Assembly: GCA_949316235.1 (NCBI GenBank)
Contig: OX438759.1
Coordinates: 20,026,618-20,090,617 of the forward strand
From: Oegoconia quadripuncta
Taxonomy: Eukaryota; Arthropoda; Insecta; Lepidoptera; Autostichidae
Length of the DNA: 64,000 nt
Direction: 5' to 3'
Of the stretch, positions 18,991 to 31,164 are shown piece after piece. The notes under the pieces were generated by a model. That model was given only the letters and a program-made list of their open reading frames with translations, did no database searches and was not told the DNA's origin. Within the stretch, counting starts at the first letter, position 1. Each line of letters begins with the position of its first letter. The translations under genes were made by a program, and so were the position numbers.

Positions 18991-20560
18991 TAGTGATATC
19001 GGCTAAGCGCTTTGAGATATTAAAACAAATTGAAGAGTGCTCTGACCCCAAGGGACCTAAAGTTTCGACTCCGAGAATAGCAAAGATGTATTCGGAGCCG
19101 ATGCCCGAATTTAGATTTTTTCTGCAGCCTCGACGGCTGCGCCCGGCATCCTGGGGCAAGAGTGTCGACATAAGTGGCATCCCACACCTATAGTCCGACA
19201 CATGTTCCAAGGGATCAAGGACCTTCCGTCCGATCTCTTCACTTCCTCCCGTAAAATACCATTTGGTTTAAAAACAGCATCATAATAAATGAAAGATCGT
19301 GACTTGATAAAAGCATTTTTCATAGTTTTTACAGTGGCATTTTAATCTTTTAAATGTATCGCTAGTTTATGATGTTTCAAACACAGACACATCGCATTGT
19401 GAGCACTTGAATTTTGTTTTGTTTTACCTCCTCTTATCCATTCTACTAATTGAGATCTCTAAAAATGTATAGATATGTTTATTGGATGGGGAAGAGACAG
19501 GGTACCTGTAGGTACTCTGTGTTGTAACACAGGCAATCCTAGTATATGGACCAGGGATACCTTATTGCTTATCTGTTTTGGCACAATAAATGATTTTTAC
19601 ATTTTATAATTACATAATGTCAATATAGACTGCTTATCGTCACAAATACTTATTTGTATTGGTTATAAGCTTCATATTTGAGTCTTTATAGTTGTGTAGC
19701 ACGATCTACTGCATAAGAATTAAACGTATTTTTCTTAGGAAAACAAAAGTGTTCGATAGAAAAATTTTTGTTTGAACTTTGACTATGACTGCACATTTGA
19801 AATTGACTGTACCTATGTAGACCGTAATCTATGTAGACTTTAATAAGGCATCAATTATAAGATTGTAATGCATAATAAATAAGGAAGAACACGCACTACA
19901 TGCGGCACGAAAATGTCTAATTGCTGTCAAATCACTGTATTATGGAGTTCATTGACCCTACGAAAAGTAGGTTGAAAGCATAAAATATTATGGAGATATC
20001 AGCGAGTCTTGAAGCGAATTGAAAGGATGTCACCGTCATCGAGATAACACTCTTTGGTTTCACCTTATCTTTACAGTGCACGACCCCTTCTCAGAAGTTC
20101 TCACGAATAGAATGCAATAACTTTGCCATGGAAAGTAATCGCGCCGAAAACACTCCGTGGCAGCATTGTGTTCGTTATTCGCGCAAAAACCACAACACTC
20201 CGATAGCCGATAACTGCGGTAATTGGCCATTAAGGTGCCTCCAGCATATAACCTCGCCCATAAACCCGTGTTCTGTTAATGCCGTGTTGCGTACGCACGC
20301 GTCACGTGACGCCGCGCCCGCGCTGCGCCAACACCACGGATATGGGGGTCCTCTTATCTCCATTTGCTGCCTCGATAAAGGAACTCGAACGACTCTCTCC
20401 GATTAAAGCCGCCCTCTATTGTACGAGGTTTGCTTTGGTATTAATCACAAATTCGGATTTAACTTACATTATGTGGAACTTGGAAGAGCATGTAACATAA
20501 ATTGTGGTTTTTCATTTTTCAATAGTCAAATTCAAACTTCCCCAAAATTTCGATTTAATA

Positions 20561-20790
20561 AATAAACTAACAAACAAATAAATATTTCGGACACTTACTC
20601 CCCAAACTAAGCAAAGCTTGCACTATGGATACCAGGTTACGGATAAACATACATAAATATTTATATAAACATCCATGACTCGGGAATAAATGTTCGTATT
20701 CATCACACAAACATTTACCCCTCGCGGGGTTCGAACTCGCAACCGTTGGTTTCGCTAACAAGGTCACTATCCACTACACCAATCGGTCGA
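20561..20790 (-). mobile_element. SINE type B, near full length
   Basis: On the minus strand it begins CGACCGATTGGTGTAGTGG (A-box-like), then carries GAGTTCGAACCCCGC (B-box-like), as in tRNA-derived SINEs. The body includes GAGTCATGGATG and GCAAGCTTTGCTTAG and ends in an AT-rich tail. It is the most complete type B copy here. Confidence 0.85.
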
Positions 20791-22250
20791 TTGTACTATT
20801 ACATTACTTGGTTACCATTTAAGTTTTATTAAAATGAGTAAACGATTTCTAACACGTATACCCTCGAAAGACGGATAGGTAAGTAAGTATCATCGAATTA
20901 CACGAAAAAAACTGTGTAAAAAGCTATAAGTGTAATAAATAAATAAATATCTTCAAAACATCTTATTTAACTAACGTTTTCATCGAACATGGACCACGCA
21001 TTCGTGACATACGTCCGGACAAAGATTAGACAGACACAACGCCGTCAAATACATAACACCCATCATTTCGTCGGGTTAAAAAGCAAAGGTGTCTATTACA
21101 GTTTACATTACGGGCAAACGTCATCGTTGCGTTATGTTGTGTCGTATTATATCGATAAGGAGAAGGCAGTTTACTGTAATTCCTCGTCATTTTCCGAACA
21201 CGCCCTCGTTCTCTGCGGACACGCACACACATGTAACGGTGCATGTAGGTATTCAGCGGTAGACAGACACACATGCGGGCGCCCGCACTTCAGACTCCAA
21301 TAAAGGATGTAGCTGCAGGGCACTCAATACACGGTCTAGAACCATTCAATTGCTCTCCGGCGCACTTTGGATTGCAACTGAACGCGCGTTATTGGATACA
21401 TGTCGGATATTACGTGTACACGTCAGTAATGACGTCAACTCTCGGAACACACTCGCCCCCTCTCGTTTCCGATAGAGAGCCCTCTTCAGAAACCATTAAA
21501 GATAAATGCTCCGTCGGAAACGTTCAGCAGTTCTCAGGAAATTATACAAAACCGATTCGAATGGCGTGTTTTACTAGGAAAGGCCTTTAACGCGTGTTGT
21601 TTTATGATCATTGATCAATCACGCGACGTCGAGCGTCGTGCATGAAGAAGGGCGACAAAAAATAATTGCTCGTTTCGTGTCTCTAGTTATCTCGTTCGAT
21701 CTCGCGTCACGTATGACGGGCAACGTTATGCATGAACGTGCTTATTGTATGCACTACCCATTAAAGATTATGGAGTGAGGCCGGATGGGATGAGTTGTCT
21801 GTTGTAGTCAGTCAGGTAAGGGCCGCGTGTGTGGCGGGGGTGGGGGGTGGACACGACATGTCGTGCGGGTATTTGCGGATCGCGGCGGGGCGCGGGGGGC
21901 GCGAGGCGGAAACCGGAGCCCCGCTAATGGTATTTGCCCAGCGAGCGCCGACATTCGACTCCGACGGCGGTTCCTCGAATCGTGTCTCATGTTATTGCCT
22001 CATGCTTTACCAAAACAATTTTTAGAATCACCTCGGTTGTGGTATTTTTAAGACAAATGCAACCTAGTTTTTTTTAATCAATACAGAAAATATTATCATT
22101 TAACCTGATCAACTTCAAGTCCACTAATACGCCTATTCCCGTGCGATTTCCTCTGAATAGGTCATCGACATAACAATTGAAAAAACCGGACCCGCACTAT
22201 GCCGCACCCACGTTCCAAAATCGAGTTTCAAATCGTTCTTTCTTTATTTC
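20791..22250. other. Unique DNA with GC-richer island near 21780-21980
   Basis: No recognisable protein. 21430-21437 is a CRE-type TGACGTCA. The island around 21780-21980 includes CAGTCAGGTAAGGG, which resembles a splice donor, but nothing coding precedes it. 21601-21625 is rich in small palindromes (TGATCATTGATCA). Confidence 0.4.
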
Positions 22251-22570
22251 GAACTAGCTTTCTGTCCGCGGCTTCACCTGCGTTAGAAAATCTTTATCGC
22301 GGATATGTTTAATTCATTTATCCCGCGGGAACCACTCACTTTATCGGGATAAAAAATAGCTTTCCAACCGCGGCTTCGCCTGCGTAGGATAACTTTATCC
22401 GTTTATCCCGCGGGAACTACTCACTTTATCGGGGTAAAAATATCTCATGTCTTAATCCAGGGTATATTCTACCTATATACCAAAATCCGTTGTGATTGAG
22501 CAACAAACATAGAAACTTACGCATTTATAATAGGTAGGTATTAGTTAGATTGCACAAGAAATAGGTACCA
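22250..22570 (+). repeat. Dispersed repeat with internally duplicated block
   Basis: Two related blocks (22255-22350 and 22362-22440) each hold GCGGCTTCRCCTGCGT, TTTATCCCGCGGGAAC and ACTCACTTTATCGGG. They are followed by a tail ending TTACGCATTTATAATAGG. Partial relatives occur at about 23101-23200 (inverted) and 32905-32990. I recognise this as a common lepidopteran dispersed repeat, class uncertain. Confidence 0.6.
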
Positions 22571-22621
22571 ACAGATTACAGTCAGAAAATATGTACAAAC
22601 GTTATGACTTCTTTTCTTTTC

Positions 22622-22742
22622 TTTTATGCACGACGGGTTCGTATTTGACCTCAATCACACCTGATGTTAAGTGAAGATGAAGTCGAAGGTGGAAGTGTAC
22701 TGACCCGGAAACCCCAACACATTTGGGGACTTTCTTACCTAA
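22622..22742 (-). mobile_element. SINE type C, 5'-truncated
   Basis: Minus-strand 3' part of the type C SINE: a T run and ATGCAC, then TCAATCACACCTGATGTTAA and the TACTGACCCGG block, ending within CACATTTGGGGAC. The tRNA-like head is missing. Confidence 0.8.
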
Positions 22743-23786
22743 TAAAAAAATGTATAATGAGTTTATCAGTAGTCGCACTCGTACTCTATCAATATAGGTA
22801 CTTACAGTACTTGGCGTTCTTACTCGTAGGAAGATATAAAATTTTATTTCGTCGTTCGTATTGAATACACAAATAAATTTAACTGTACGAATAATTTCGA
22901 AGACACGTTCATATCACATTATAACTGTAGCGTTGAGAATTAATGAACCTCATTACTAATTAAGTTTGCAAACATGGACGAAATGGGCCTTCAACGAGGC
23001 AAGTGGCGCGCTGCTACCGCTCGTAAAGTGGGCCACAAGGCTTGCGGTACAGTCACCGACTTTAATATGAGATCCCAAGAAAATATTGTTAGCGCTCATC
23101 ATAACGGATGAATGGATTTGGATGAAATTTGGTATATAGGTAGAATATACCCTGAATTAAGACATATGATATTTTTTATCCCGATAAAGCTAATGTAACT
23201 ATATTAAATTTAGAAAACCCCGACATCATTGATTTATATTTGAAGTATAAATGTCTATCGATCTATGTAAGTAAGTACCTATATTAAATTTATTCACTAC
23301 CGCACAATCTGCCTATTTCAAATGTACTGTCTTTATACGTAAAGGTTGCCTGTAAGAGATCGCTTTTAGTGATAAGGTCGCCAAACTACTCTTACCAGTT
23401 TCTGTAACTGTATTTTCTATTCCGTTGTGCAATAAAGTGTATTTATATTATATTGATTGAACAAAGGATTATGTCGTCCAGGTAGATGTTGACCAAAAGA
23501 TTGTCATCAAACATGGCTAAGAACCTGCCGCTTGCTCGGTTAGTCTTACCTATTTAAAAAAACCGCACTCAAGTCGAACTACCCCGGGATAGGTTCGACG
23601 GCTATGAAGACATGTTTGATGGAAATAGGTTAAGCCGTTTTGAAGATATTTAGCTTTTAACACATTGATCACATTATCTCGATGATATAATGATTTGTTT
23701 TCTCGGGGCCTTTTCTAAATTTTCATTTATAACAAATTGAAGTCAATTATAATGTATAGTAAACAATAATACTTAAGCATTTTTTA
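22743..23786. other. No gene; old repeat fragments
   Basis: 23101-23200 is an inverted fragment of the 22250-22570 repeat. 23500-23710 resembles 480-660. A 45-codon open frame (22974-23111) is too short to support. Confidence 0.45.
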
Positions 23787-24060
23787 CGACCTGTTTGGTG
23801 TAGTGGTTAGCAACTCTGACCACTATACCAAAAGGTTGCGGGTTCGAATCCCGCTAGGGACATATGTTTGTGTGATGAATACGGACATGTGTACCCGAGT
23901 TATGGATGTTTTCATTTATAATAAGTATTTATTTACAAAAGAAAATGTATTTATGTAGTTTAACAACCATCTGGTATCCACAACACAAGCCTTTAGTTGC
24001 TTACTGTGGAACTAGATGGCGCTGTGTGTATGTCTAAGAATATTTATTATTATTATTTAT
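23787..24060 (+). mobile_element. SINE type A, full length
   Basis: Begins GACCTGTTTGGTGTAGTGG (A box) and has GCGGGTTCGAATCCCGC (B box). Its body includes GAGTTATGGATG and CACAACACAAGCC and ends GGAACTAGATGGCGCTG followed by a TTATTATT-type tail. Confidence 0.88.
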
Positions 24061-24695
24061 TATTCTTGCCTGAGCCACCGGTTCATCCTAGGCATCTACC
24101 AATTAGCTCATTATGATAACTAAGATACTTTAATTGTAAACATAATTGTACTTTTAAGAAATGAGTAAATATATTTCTATTTCTATGTGAAACTCTCTCG
24201 AACTTCGAATATTTTTTTTTACATGGGTCTGAAATTAAAGGCGCGACTGTACCTACCTCGGAGTACGACAGTCCGCAATCACTTCCGGTGGAAACGATTC
24301 AATCACGCGAAGGAGGGAGGAAGAGGAGGGGGGAGGACAGGGGGCCGAGAGGTTATTGGCTCGTCGAATTGTTATTGTAGTCCTAAAGTACGCAGCGGTA
24401 AGCGGTTCGAACAGGAAAGTTCACTTTCGCTTAGCGGGTGTGTCGCGCGGTGCGACCCGCCGGTGACCCTCGGGCGCTGTTTATGATAATGACCCAGTGG
24501 CTCACTGCCGTCGGGGCCAAGGCGTTGCGGACGAGGAAGTACCTCGACGTTGAAAGGTATGCCACGGTAATAAACATTGGCAACAATTGTTAATGTATGA
24601 CATACCGACAAAATGTAACTGAGACTACGATAAGGTGCCAAGTTCTTGAGAATGATGACTGTTTCAAGTAGAAATATATATTTTTGGTACATTGA
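24061..24695. other. Unique DNA with a GC-rich island
   Basis: 24240-24540 is GC-rich and purine-biased (AAGGAGGGAGGAAGAGGAGG near 24312) in otherwise AT-rich DNA. The open frames on both strands show no known domain. It could be a regulatory island, which cannot be decided from sequence alone. Confidence 0.35.
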
Positions 24696-25215
24696 ATTGT
24701 CCGCTAAATTGTGACTGCCGGTCAAGTTTTTGCTAACCGTCAAGTAACCACCAGTATATATACTTGATGTAATTTTCTTATTATTGTTAAAATTGTTACT
24801 GTTGTTTTGCGGTGTCAAATAAATATGTCTATGTCTAAAATGCGACTACCTATCTGTCAATTTTTGCTATAAGTCGAGTGGCCACTAAATTGGGACTACT
24901 TTGTTATGAGTCAAGTGACCACTAAATTGTGACTACCGGTTATGGTTTTGTTATCCGTCAAGTGACCACTAAATAGTGGCTACCGGTCAAGTGTTTGCTA
25001 TCCGTCAAGTGACCACTAAATTGCGACTATCAGTCAAGTCTTTGTTATCCGTCAAGTGACCACTAAATTGTAGCTACCGGTCAAGTTTTTGCTATCTGTC
25101 AAGTGTTCACTAAGTTGTGACTACCGGTCAAGTTTTTGTTATCCGTCAAGTGACCACTAAATTGTGACTACCGGTCAAGTTTTTGCTATCCATCAAGTGA
25201 CCACTACATTGTAAC
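24696..25215 (+). repeat. 47-bp tandem repeat array
   Basis: Units contain CAAGTGACCACTAAATTGTG, ACTACCGGTCAAG and TTTTTGCTATCC. GTCAAG words start at 24910, 24957, 25004, 25051, 25098, 25145 and 25192, exactly 47 bp apart. An earlier unit at 24873 is 10 bp short, and one at about 24696-24755 is separated by ~90 bp of other sequence. Units differ by several substitutions. Confidence 0.92.
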
Positions 25216-26044
25216 AAAACTATCAAGTGTTCTACATAATTATTCTTCTCATAAGACATTAACCTGTAAAATGGCGGAGTTATAAGCCTGACAGACGGGC
25301 ATGTATAGTGGTTCTGTAGAGTATGTAAGAGTACGAACTTATATGAGCTTGTAATTAAAATCAAATACGTTTTATTGTTTAAATAAGGAAGGTACATTTA
25401 AATATTACAGGCAATTGCAATTAATGTTAAACTAGGTCTGAATTTTTTTCTACAAATTTGCTAGCAATTTCAGCCAGAAGCAAATCTGATTCATCATCAT
25501 GGAAGGCGGCCATTACACATTGTATAACTATGTACCTACCTGTTCTAAATGCGTAACGAGTAAGTGACATGAAATCAGCGGTGTACGATGTGAATGAGAC
25601 TGTCCACAATGTGACTGCGACAATAGTTTGTAGAAAGCGTGGGCGGACGGGCGGTCGCTACTGTCGCTTGCGAGACAGGCGGACAGACAGTCGTCGCTGT
25701 CTACTGTTTACTTTAGTTTCCTGAAACCGTCGCTTGCGTTGTTAGCAGTATAATAAAATCTTCCATATATGATTTTGATTTCCTCAAGACGGCAGATCGG
25801 TTGTTGAGATTGGAATACGTTTTCTAAAATTCCAAACTATTACAAACATTAATATTGTTTTTTTATAATGGATTCAAAATTGAATTTCATTGACGAAGCA
25901 CCAGATGCAATTGAAACCTTGCATAAATTCGTGCACGACGCGTGTCGTTTCACGCCACTTGGTCTGTGTATCACGCAAAGCTTTAGAATACCTACCTAGT
26001 TATTTTTATTTATCAGATTAATCCATTCCTCGAGAAATGTAACT
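25216..26044. other. No gene recognised
   Basis: Mostly AT-rich and unique. 25635-25740 is a GC-richer patch with repeated small words (GGCGGACGGGCGG, GACAGGCGGACAGACAG, CGTCGCTTGCG). Confidence 0.4.
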
Positions 26045-26240
26045 TTTTTTTTATGCACAACATCTTGGTACTTGACCTCAATCACACCTAATGTTAAGTG
26101 AAGATGAGGTTGAGGTGGAAGCGTACTGACCCGGAAACGTGTTGACATTTGGGGGACTGGATACCTTATCTCTGACATCCGGGACACACATTGCTGCGTG
26201 GCGGCGGACATTTAAAATGCCCTAGCACCAACCGACCAAA
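26045..26240 (-). mobile_element. SINE type C, partial
   Basis: Minus-strand 3' portion through TACTGACCCGG, TTGGGGGACTGG and the GCGGACATTTAAAATGCCC block. The tRNA-like head is lost. Confidence 0.8.
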
Positions 26241-26288
26241 CTTTAAATATCTATTGCCTCATATTCATTGTATAGGTAATATTTATTA

Positions 26289-26353
26289 ATGACTGGAAAC
26301 AGATGAGGGAGGCCTTTGCCCAGCAGTGGGACACTATGGGCTCTTAATAATAA
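26289..26353 (+). mobile_element. Very short LINE 3' end with (AAT)n tail
   Basis: Contains GAGGCCTTTGCCCAGCAGTG, GGACACTATGGGC and then an AAT run. It is nearly identical to 58673-58740. Flanking TAATATTTATTA (26277-26288 and 26354-26365) may be the target duplication, though it blends with the tail. Known lepidopteran LINEs end this way; the family is probably RTE-like. Confidence 0.7.
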
Positions 26354-26536
26354 TAATATTTATTACCTCATATTGAGTAGTGATAGCTTAAAGTCGGTCC
26401 CAGAGCCAAAGATTATGAAGTAGTGGGCTACCGGACATTGTATGAACAGATCGCAGGTTCAAATCATGACTATTTACAGCATATCAATCATCGTCAGCCT
26501 GTTATCGTTCACAGCTAGACCTTGTAGACTTAGACT

Positions 26537-26670
26537 CTTATTAATAAACAGTTCTCAAGATTGGCATGGCCTCAAGTTGACGCTTGAGAATCTGTTGCAT
26601 AAAACAGCATCAGAAAAAATGGTCTTGAGACCGAGACACCATCTGAATCTCAAGAACGATTTATTAATAC
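26537..26670. mobile_element. Miniature inverted-repeat element with CTTGAG/CTCAAG words
   Basis: Left end TTATTAATAAACAGTTCTC and right end (reverse complement) GTATTAATAAATCGTTCT form imperfect inverted repeats. Inside are three CTCAAG and two CTTGAG words. It is related to 49548-49879. Confidence 0.6.
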
Positions 26671-26903
26671 GTTTTCTCTAAAGTATTTTAAAGGATTGAC
26701 ACTCTCTCACTTTTATCTCTATAAAAAGTAATCAGTTCATCAATCCGTTAGTTCCAAATGTTTTTATGACACATCGACGAGCTGTAATGAGGTGTCACGC
26801 GTCAGGCGTTAGCCTCGGAGAGAGGATACACTGGTTTGTGTCAGATCGATTACTGATTGATAAAACGGAAATAGCACACCTACAAAATATCTAAACGTTA
26901 CAA

Positions 26904-27197
26904 CCGCCTCCGTGGCTCAATGTAACCAACATACGGCTTACGATTCGGAGGTCGCGGGTTCTATCTCCATCGGAGTACATATTTAGTACCTACTCGGTTT
27001 TGTTGGTGGTAGCGCATTGTAAATCGGCCGCAGCAATATTAATAGCATTGTTGTGTTCCGGTTGTCAAATAAGATAGCCATTACCCCAAATAAAATGGGG
27101 ATTTCGATTTAGTACGCTTCCACCTTCAGCCTCATCTTCACTTAACACCGGGTGTGATTGAGGTAGAGTGTTAACCCGTTGTGCATAAAAAAAAACA
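26904..27197 (+). mobile_element. SINE type C, near full length
   Basis: Starts CCGCCTCCGTGGCTCAATG (A-box-like) and carries GTCGCGGGTTCTATCTCC (B-box-like). It ends CCCGTTGTGCATAAAAAAAA. The middle is shortened relative to 47458-47779. Confidence 0.85.
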
Positions 27198-29214
27198 TTT
27201 AAATCTTAAAATTTGTTTTGTCCTGTGCGTACTTACTCAATTATTATATTTTAAATTAAATTGTTTATGTTTACACAAGCTCGTGAAACATAATTAGCGT
27301 TCCTAACCTCTTTATGTTTTACCAGTTCACATTGAAGCGTACAAATATTAACGAGATTTACATTAAAATTTAACTCAATTTCAACGAAGCTAAGTCACTC
27401 AATCGTTATTAATATCATTATGAATGCTACACGTCACAAATCGCTACCTCTACCCGAATCATTTACAAAACCATTATGTGTAGAATCTTGTAATTTACCT
27501 ATTAGCCCCGATTCATTGAACACGTAATTGTGTCATCATCATCAGCCCGTAAACATCCCACTGCAGGGATATAGGATATTCCCTCGTATATGAACGAGTA
27601 TGGGCCATAGTCCACCACGCTGATATAATGCATGTTGCGAACTTCATTATGCCTTTCAATTTTTATTTCTCAGGCAGGCCGATTTCCTCACGATGTTTTT
27701 ACAAAAACGTATGACGTAATTGTGTAGGTCTAAAGTGCTTCAAAAAACAATTTTTTATAATAACTATTTAAGTATTTAAAATCCTAAAAACCCAACAAAA
27801 AATAAAAGAGTGGTTCCATATTCAATTAAGACCTGATGATGTACTCCGGAGATAGACAGTGGACCCTTATCCTTCAATCCTTCAATTATCCTTCAATCAT
27901 TGCTACTTTTGACACGAAGAAAGGATAAATGTACAAAACATTATCACATTTATAGGATTAGGAAATTAAAATCATTGAGAATCAAAAGCAGCTTAGTTTT
28001 CCAGACACAGTTGATTTTTTATTGTGTCTGGAAAATGAGTCTGCCTCGTGTCTAATCGGCTCGAGGATAAACTGAGCCGACCTCGGGGACGTAGCATTAG
28101 TGTTTCTATACTCCGACTGCAAAGAACTTTTATATTTTCTCCATTTATTATATTTTCCTTTCGTTAAGTCGGCGTATACTCGTACTTTAAGAGGATTTGC
28201 AATGTCGAAATAATTCAAAAAGCGCCATGATTAAACATATTTATGATTGCTGGACTTAATGGCGGGACTCATTGATTGAATTTCAAACTTTTGCCGATAG
28301 TATTAACCAGCGACCCGCTCCGGCTTTGCACGGGTGCAAACACATTTTATAAATATATATAACATACATGTATTTTACATATAAACCTTTAGGAAACAGT
28401 TCTCCAAATGATATTAAAAACTGTATCAAAACTCATTCAAATCTTTTTATTTATGCACAACGGATTGGTACTTGACTTCAATCACACCTGTGTTAAATAT
28501 CTAGAATTTTTCTTATTACTTAATTATTAGTTACTCTTACCTTATTAGTTAATCTTGAAACGAACCGATGCTTCTTGAGCTTATATCCCATGAATTGATT
28601 TGATTAACTGAATGCATAGTCCTCCGCGGCTCTCGAACAAAGGCCACCGGTACAATAGAATGCCAATTATTCCGAGACATTGACCGCACGCCACCGCCTG
28701 ACGATACAGAAAACATACGGAAACGTTCCCTCATTTCGGCGTTTAATGTAGGATTTTATTGAACACAAGGGCACTTTTTTAAAATACGCCGTTTGCTTGG
28801 CACGGCGCGCCCATAGAGCCTCCTCGATCATTCGTCAGATGCATTATAAATGAGCCTTATCATGTTATTAATCTGGTAGAGCCATTAGAGTACAGTCGGT
28901 ATGAAAAATAATAGAGACATATTGATTATAAATAATGTTAATGATTTAATGAAATAGTATATAAAGTCCGTTTTAACTATATGACGGAATTAATTTTTAA
29001 ATTAGTTTTATTTTTTATTGAAAGTTTATTTACGCAGTAATTGACATAATATTATGAAATTGATTTTATAGATACATAGGTATAACTGGCCTTCTCTGCC
29101 TAAACAGGTCGTACTTCTTTAATATTAAGACCTCTTTATTTATACTCATGCAATGTTAGTGTGTACGTGTGTTAAATTGTGATAATGCAATAAGAAGATA
29201 GCTCGAAGAAATGA
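27198..29214. other. Unique DNA with old repeat scraps
   Basis: No gene found. 27530-27710 is a LINE 3' fragment listed separately. 28296-28440 begins AGCGACCCGCTCCGGC, a common lepidopteran dispersed repeat. 28444-28497 is a short type C SINE end on the minus strand. The rest is AT-rich. Confidence 0.45.
27530..27710 (-). mobile_element. LINE 3'-end fragment
   Basis: CATCATCATCAGCC followed by ATCCCACTGCAGGGATA and, further on, CAGGCAGGCCGATTTCCTC is a familiar lepidopteran LINE tail in reverse orientation. No open frame remains. Confidence 0.6.
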
Positions 29215-29388
29215 TGGCCGATAGGGCATTACAGTTCTCGAGTGGACACCACGCACCCGCCAGCGCAGCGTAGGATGTCCAGTTACAAGGTGGACTGGTA
29301 ATAAGGTCACGGGAAATCGTGGGATGCAGGTTGCTTCCAACCGGTCACTTTGGAGTTCTATGGGGGGAGGACTACGATCAGCAGAGTT
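29215..29388 (+). mobile_element. LINE-derived fragment
   Basis: Its reverse complement matches 35290-35490 with shared words CCGGTTGGAAGC, CCCGTGACCTT, CTGCGCT and TCCACTCGAGA. Two copies in opposite orientation show a dispersed family. I recognise it as a lepidopteran LINE 3' region, probably RTE-like. Confidence 0.6.
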
Positions 29389-29529
29389 ACGGTTGTCAGA
29401 GATAAGATAGCCAGTCCCCCAAATGTGTTGGGGTTTTCGGGTCAGTACGCTTCCACCATCGACCTCATCTTCACTTAACATCAGGTGTGATTGAGGTCAA
29501 GTGCTAACCCGTTGCGCATAAAAAAAAAG
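29389..29529 (+). mobile_element. SINE type C, 5'-truncated
   Basis: Begins within GTTGTCAGAGATAAGATAGC and ends CCCGTTGCGCATAAAAAAAA. It directly follows the LINE fragment at 29215-29388. Confidence 0.8.
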
Positions 29530-29842
29530 ACAGATACCTAAGTTCATCCAAATTGCCCCCACAATTGTAAGTTTTTGACAACGAATTGCATCCGCTGCAC
29601 GCCCTCACCACAACCCTCACCGCGCCACCAAATCGATGACAATTTTTGCCGCCTGCCTGCTTATGACATGTGCTCCCTCCCCCCCCCCCCCCCCCCCCAC
29701 TCCCCACTCATGTCATCGACATGCCAAACCGCACGAACCACATCGTATTGTGTGCGATGAGAATAATGTTCGTCGGGCGGTTTGAATACTGCCTATTCAA
29801 TTTCAGTGTAGTTATTTTTTTTATTCTAACAAAACATTTTTT
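29530..29842. other. No gene; long C run
   Basis: Contains an uninterrupted C run (about 29677-29698). Proline- or glycine-rich open frames across it come from low complexity. Confidence 0.5.
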
Positions 29843-29925
29843 GACGACCTGTTTGGTGTAGTGGTTAGAAAGTCTGCTGCTATACCAAAAGGTCGCGAGT
29901 TCGAATCCCGCTAGGGGCATATGTT
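29843..29925 (+). mobile_element. SINE type A, head only
   Basis: GACGACCTGTTTGGTGTAG through GAGTTCGAATCCCGCTAGGG, then sequence unrelated to the type A body. Only the tRNA-like part is present. Confidence 0.78.
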
Positions 29926-30030
29926 AGGGGCTAAAAGAACTTTTCAGCAGAGTATTTTATTAAACACTTCCCCTGTTTACATAAGTTTGTAAGCTATATC
30001 CTAAGAATAGGCTAATAAAATTACTTACTT

Positions 30031-30261
30031 ATGACCCCTAGCATCCTTGAAAAAAGACGGAAAGATATCGTTGCCCCTATAATTTCTATGGAGTTAAGCT
30101 TTGCTGGAAGACAGTTTGTTAAACAAGCATCTTACCTGTATAATTTAATTAATGAACAAATATATATCTTCCCAATGACGTATTACGAATATAAAAAATC
30201 TCTAAGTAACTGGCTAAACACTAAAACCTATGACGAAGTTGAAACACTGATGGCACATTAA
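30031..30261 (+). pseudogene. LINE ORF2 C-terminal relic
   Basis: A 76-residue open frame reads TPSILEKRRKDIVAP, then FAGRQFVKQASYLYN, KKSLSNWL and YDEVETL. The pattern of a basic KRR-D-V stretch, a phenylalanine-rich alignment to LYN and a trailing K-WL-Y resembles the extreme C-terminus of insect LINE reverse transcriptase ORFs. No RT core is present upstream, so this would be a 5'-truncated dead copy. The family was not determined, and a chance open frame remains possible. Confidence 0.5.
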
Positions 30262-31164
30262 ATAAATAAATACACACTTCAAACAAACCACTCATTTCCC
30301 TATCATCAGGCTGCAGATGCACTACAAAAACAATTAACATAGTACCTCCTATCGCCTTAATAATCCTTCCTGTTAGATTTCTGTTGCTAACCTTGCTAAG
30401 TCTAAATTGTGGAATTTCAATTTTATTCCTGCTACATTAGTATTTCGGCCTCCCCGCGTGCTCCAATGCCGCGTCACGTGCAGTGACAGCAGACAATACG
30501 TTTCTTAATTCAACACCTGTCCCTTTGTCCCCAACACCAAGTATTTGCATACATTAGTAACGTTGTAGCATCAGTTCGGAGGTCGTCGCTCGTCGCTCGT
30601 CCGCCATTGCATTGGTTAATTCTATTACCGCAGGGCGGACAATGGGCGTAGGTATGAAGAGGTGTTGTGTGTTTATTGTATGCAAACACACAGACCTATG
30701 CCCCGCGGCAGTGTTACCTACATTTTTCACATTACAGCATTGCCTTTGTCTCAATGTTTTAGTTAAGTCATTGTATTTGGATGTGACCTGTTATCGTTAC
30801 GCCACTAGTCAATATGCCTTTTTACTCACGTGGGACGAAACGGAAAGGAGACGGTATGCGTTTGAGGTTAGAGGTTGATTGTATGTGCATATTATGTATG
30901 TCTGTTACGATTTTCTTGGGAAACTAACTGGAAACTACTGAACCGATTTCGTTGCCGTTTTTTGTATTTAAAATATATCATTTCAGATAGGTTCTTAGAT
31001 AAGTTTAATGGCCGTAAACGCCCAGGGAGCAGGTATCAGAATGGTTAGCGCTTGAGAGGTTCTTTTTAACCCTTTTTCGATTACAATGGTTGCTTCATCG
31101 TGAGTTTTTCAAAATTTTTAATTTTGCTTTTAATTATTATAGTTATAAATTTGCCTATTTAGGC
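30262..31164. other. Unique DNA, no gene
   Basis: Nothing recognisable as coding. 30555-30610 has a small repeat of TCGTCGCTCG. 30900-31000 resembles a decayed dispersed repeat (ACTGAACCGATTTCG). Confidence 0.4.

Larger units (their letters stand above)
17543..20560. other. Mostly unique DNA without a recognised gene
   Basis: About 3 kb with no convincing coding sequence. Longer open stretches (17534-17905 minus, 18947-19210, 20128-20406) have no recognisable domain. It contains a local duplication (18351-18436 and 18848-18932) and a 14-bp palindrome around a CRE-type site at 18156-18169. Confidence 0.45.

Noticed and set aside
20128..20406. 92-codon open frame as a host gene
   Set aside because: No recognisable domain, no visible splice or promoter context, and an overlapping open frame on the other strand.
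21790..21850. Splice donor CAGTCAGGTAAGGG marking an exon
   Set aside because: No coding or conserved exon-like sequence precedes it; a single motif is not enough.
22974..23111. 45-codon open frame starting MDEMGLQRGK
   Set aside because: Short, no domain, and its end runs into a dispersed repeat.
29504..29760. Gly- or Pro-rich small proteins
   Set aside because: They are produced by a long C run in a gene-free interval.
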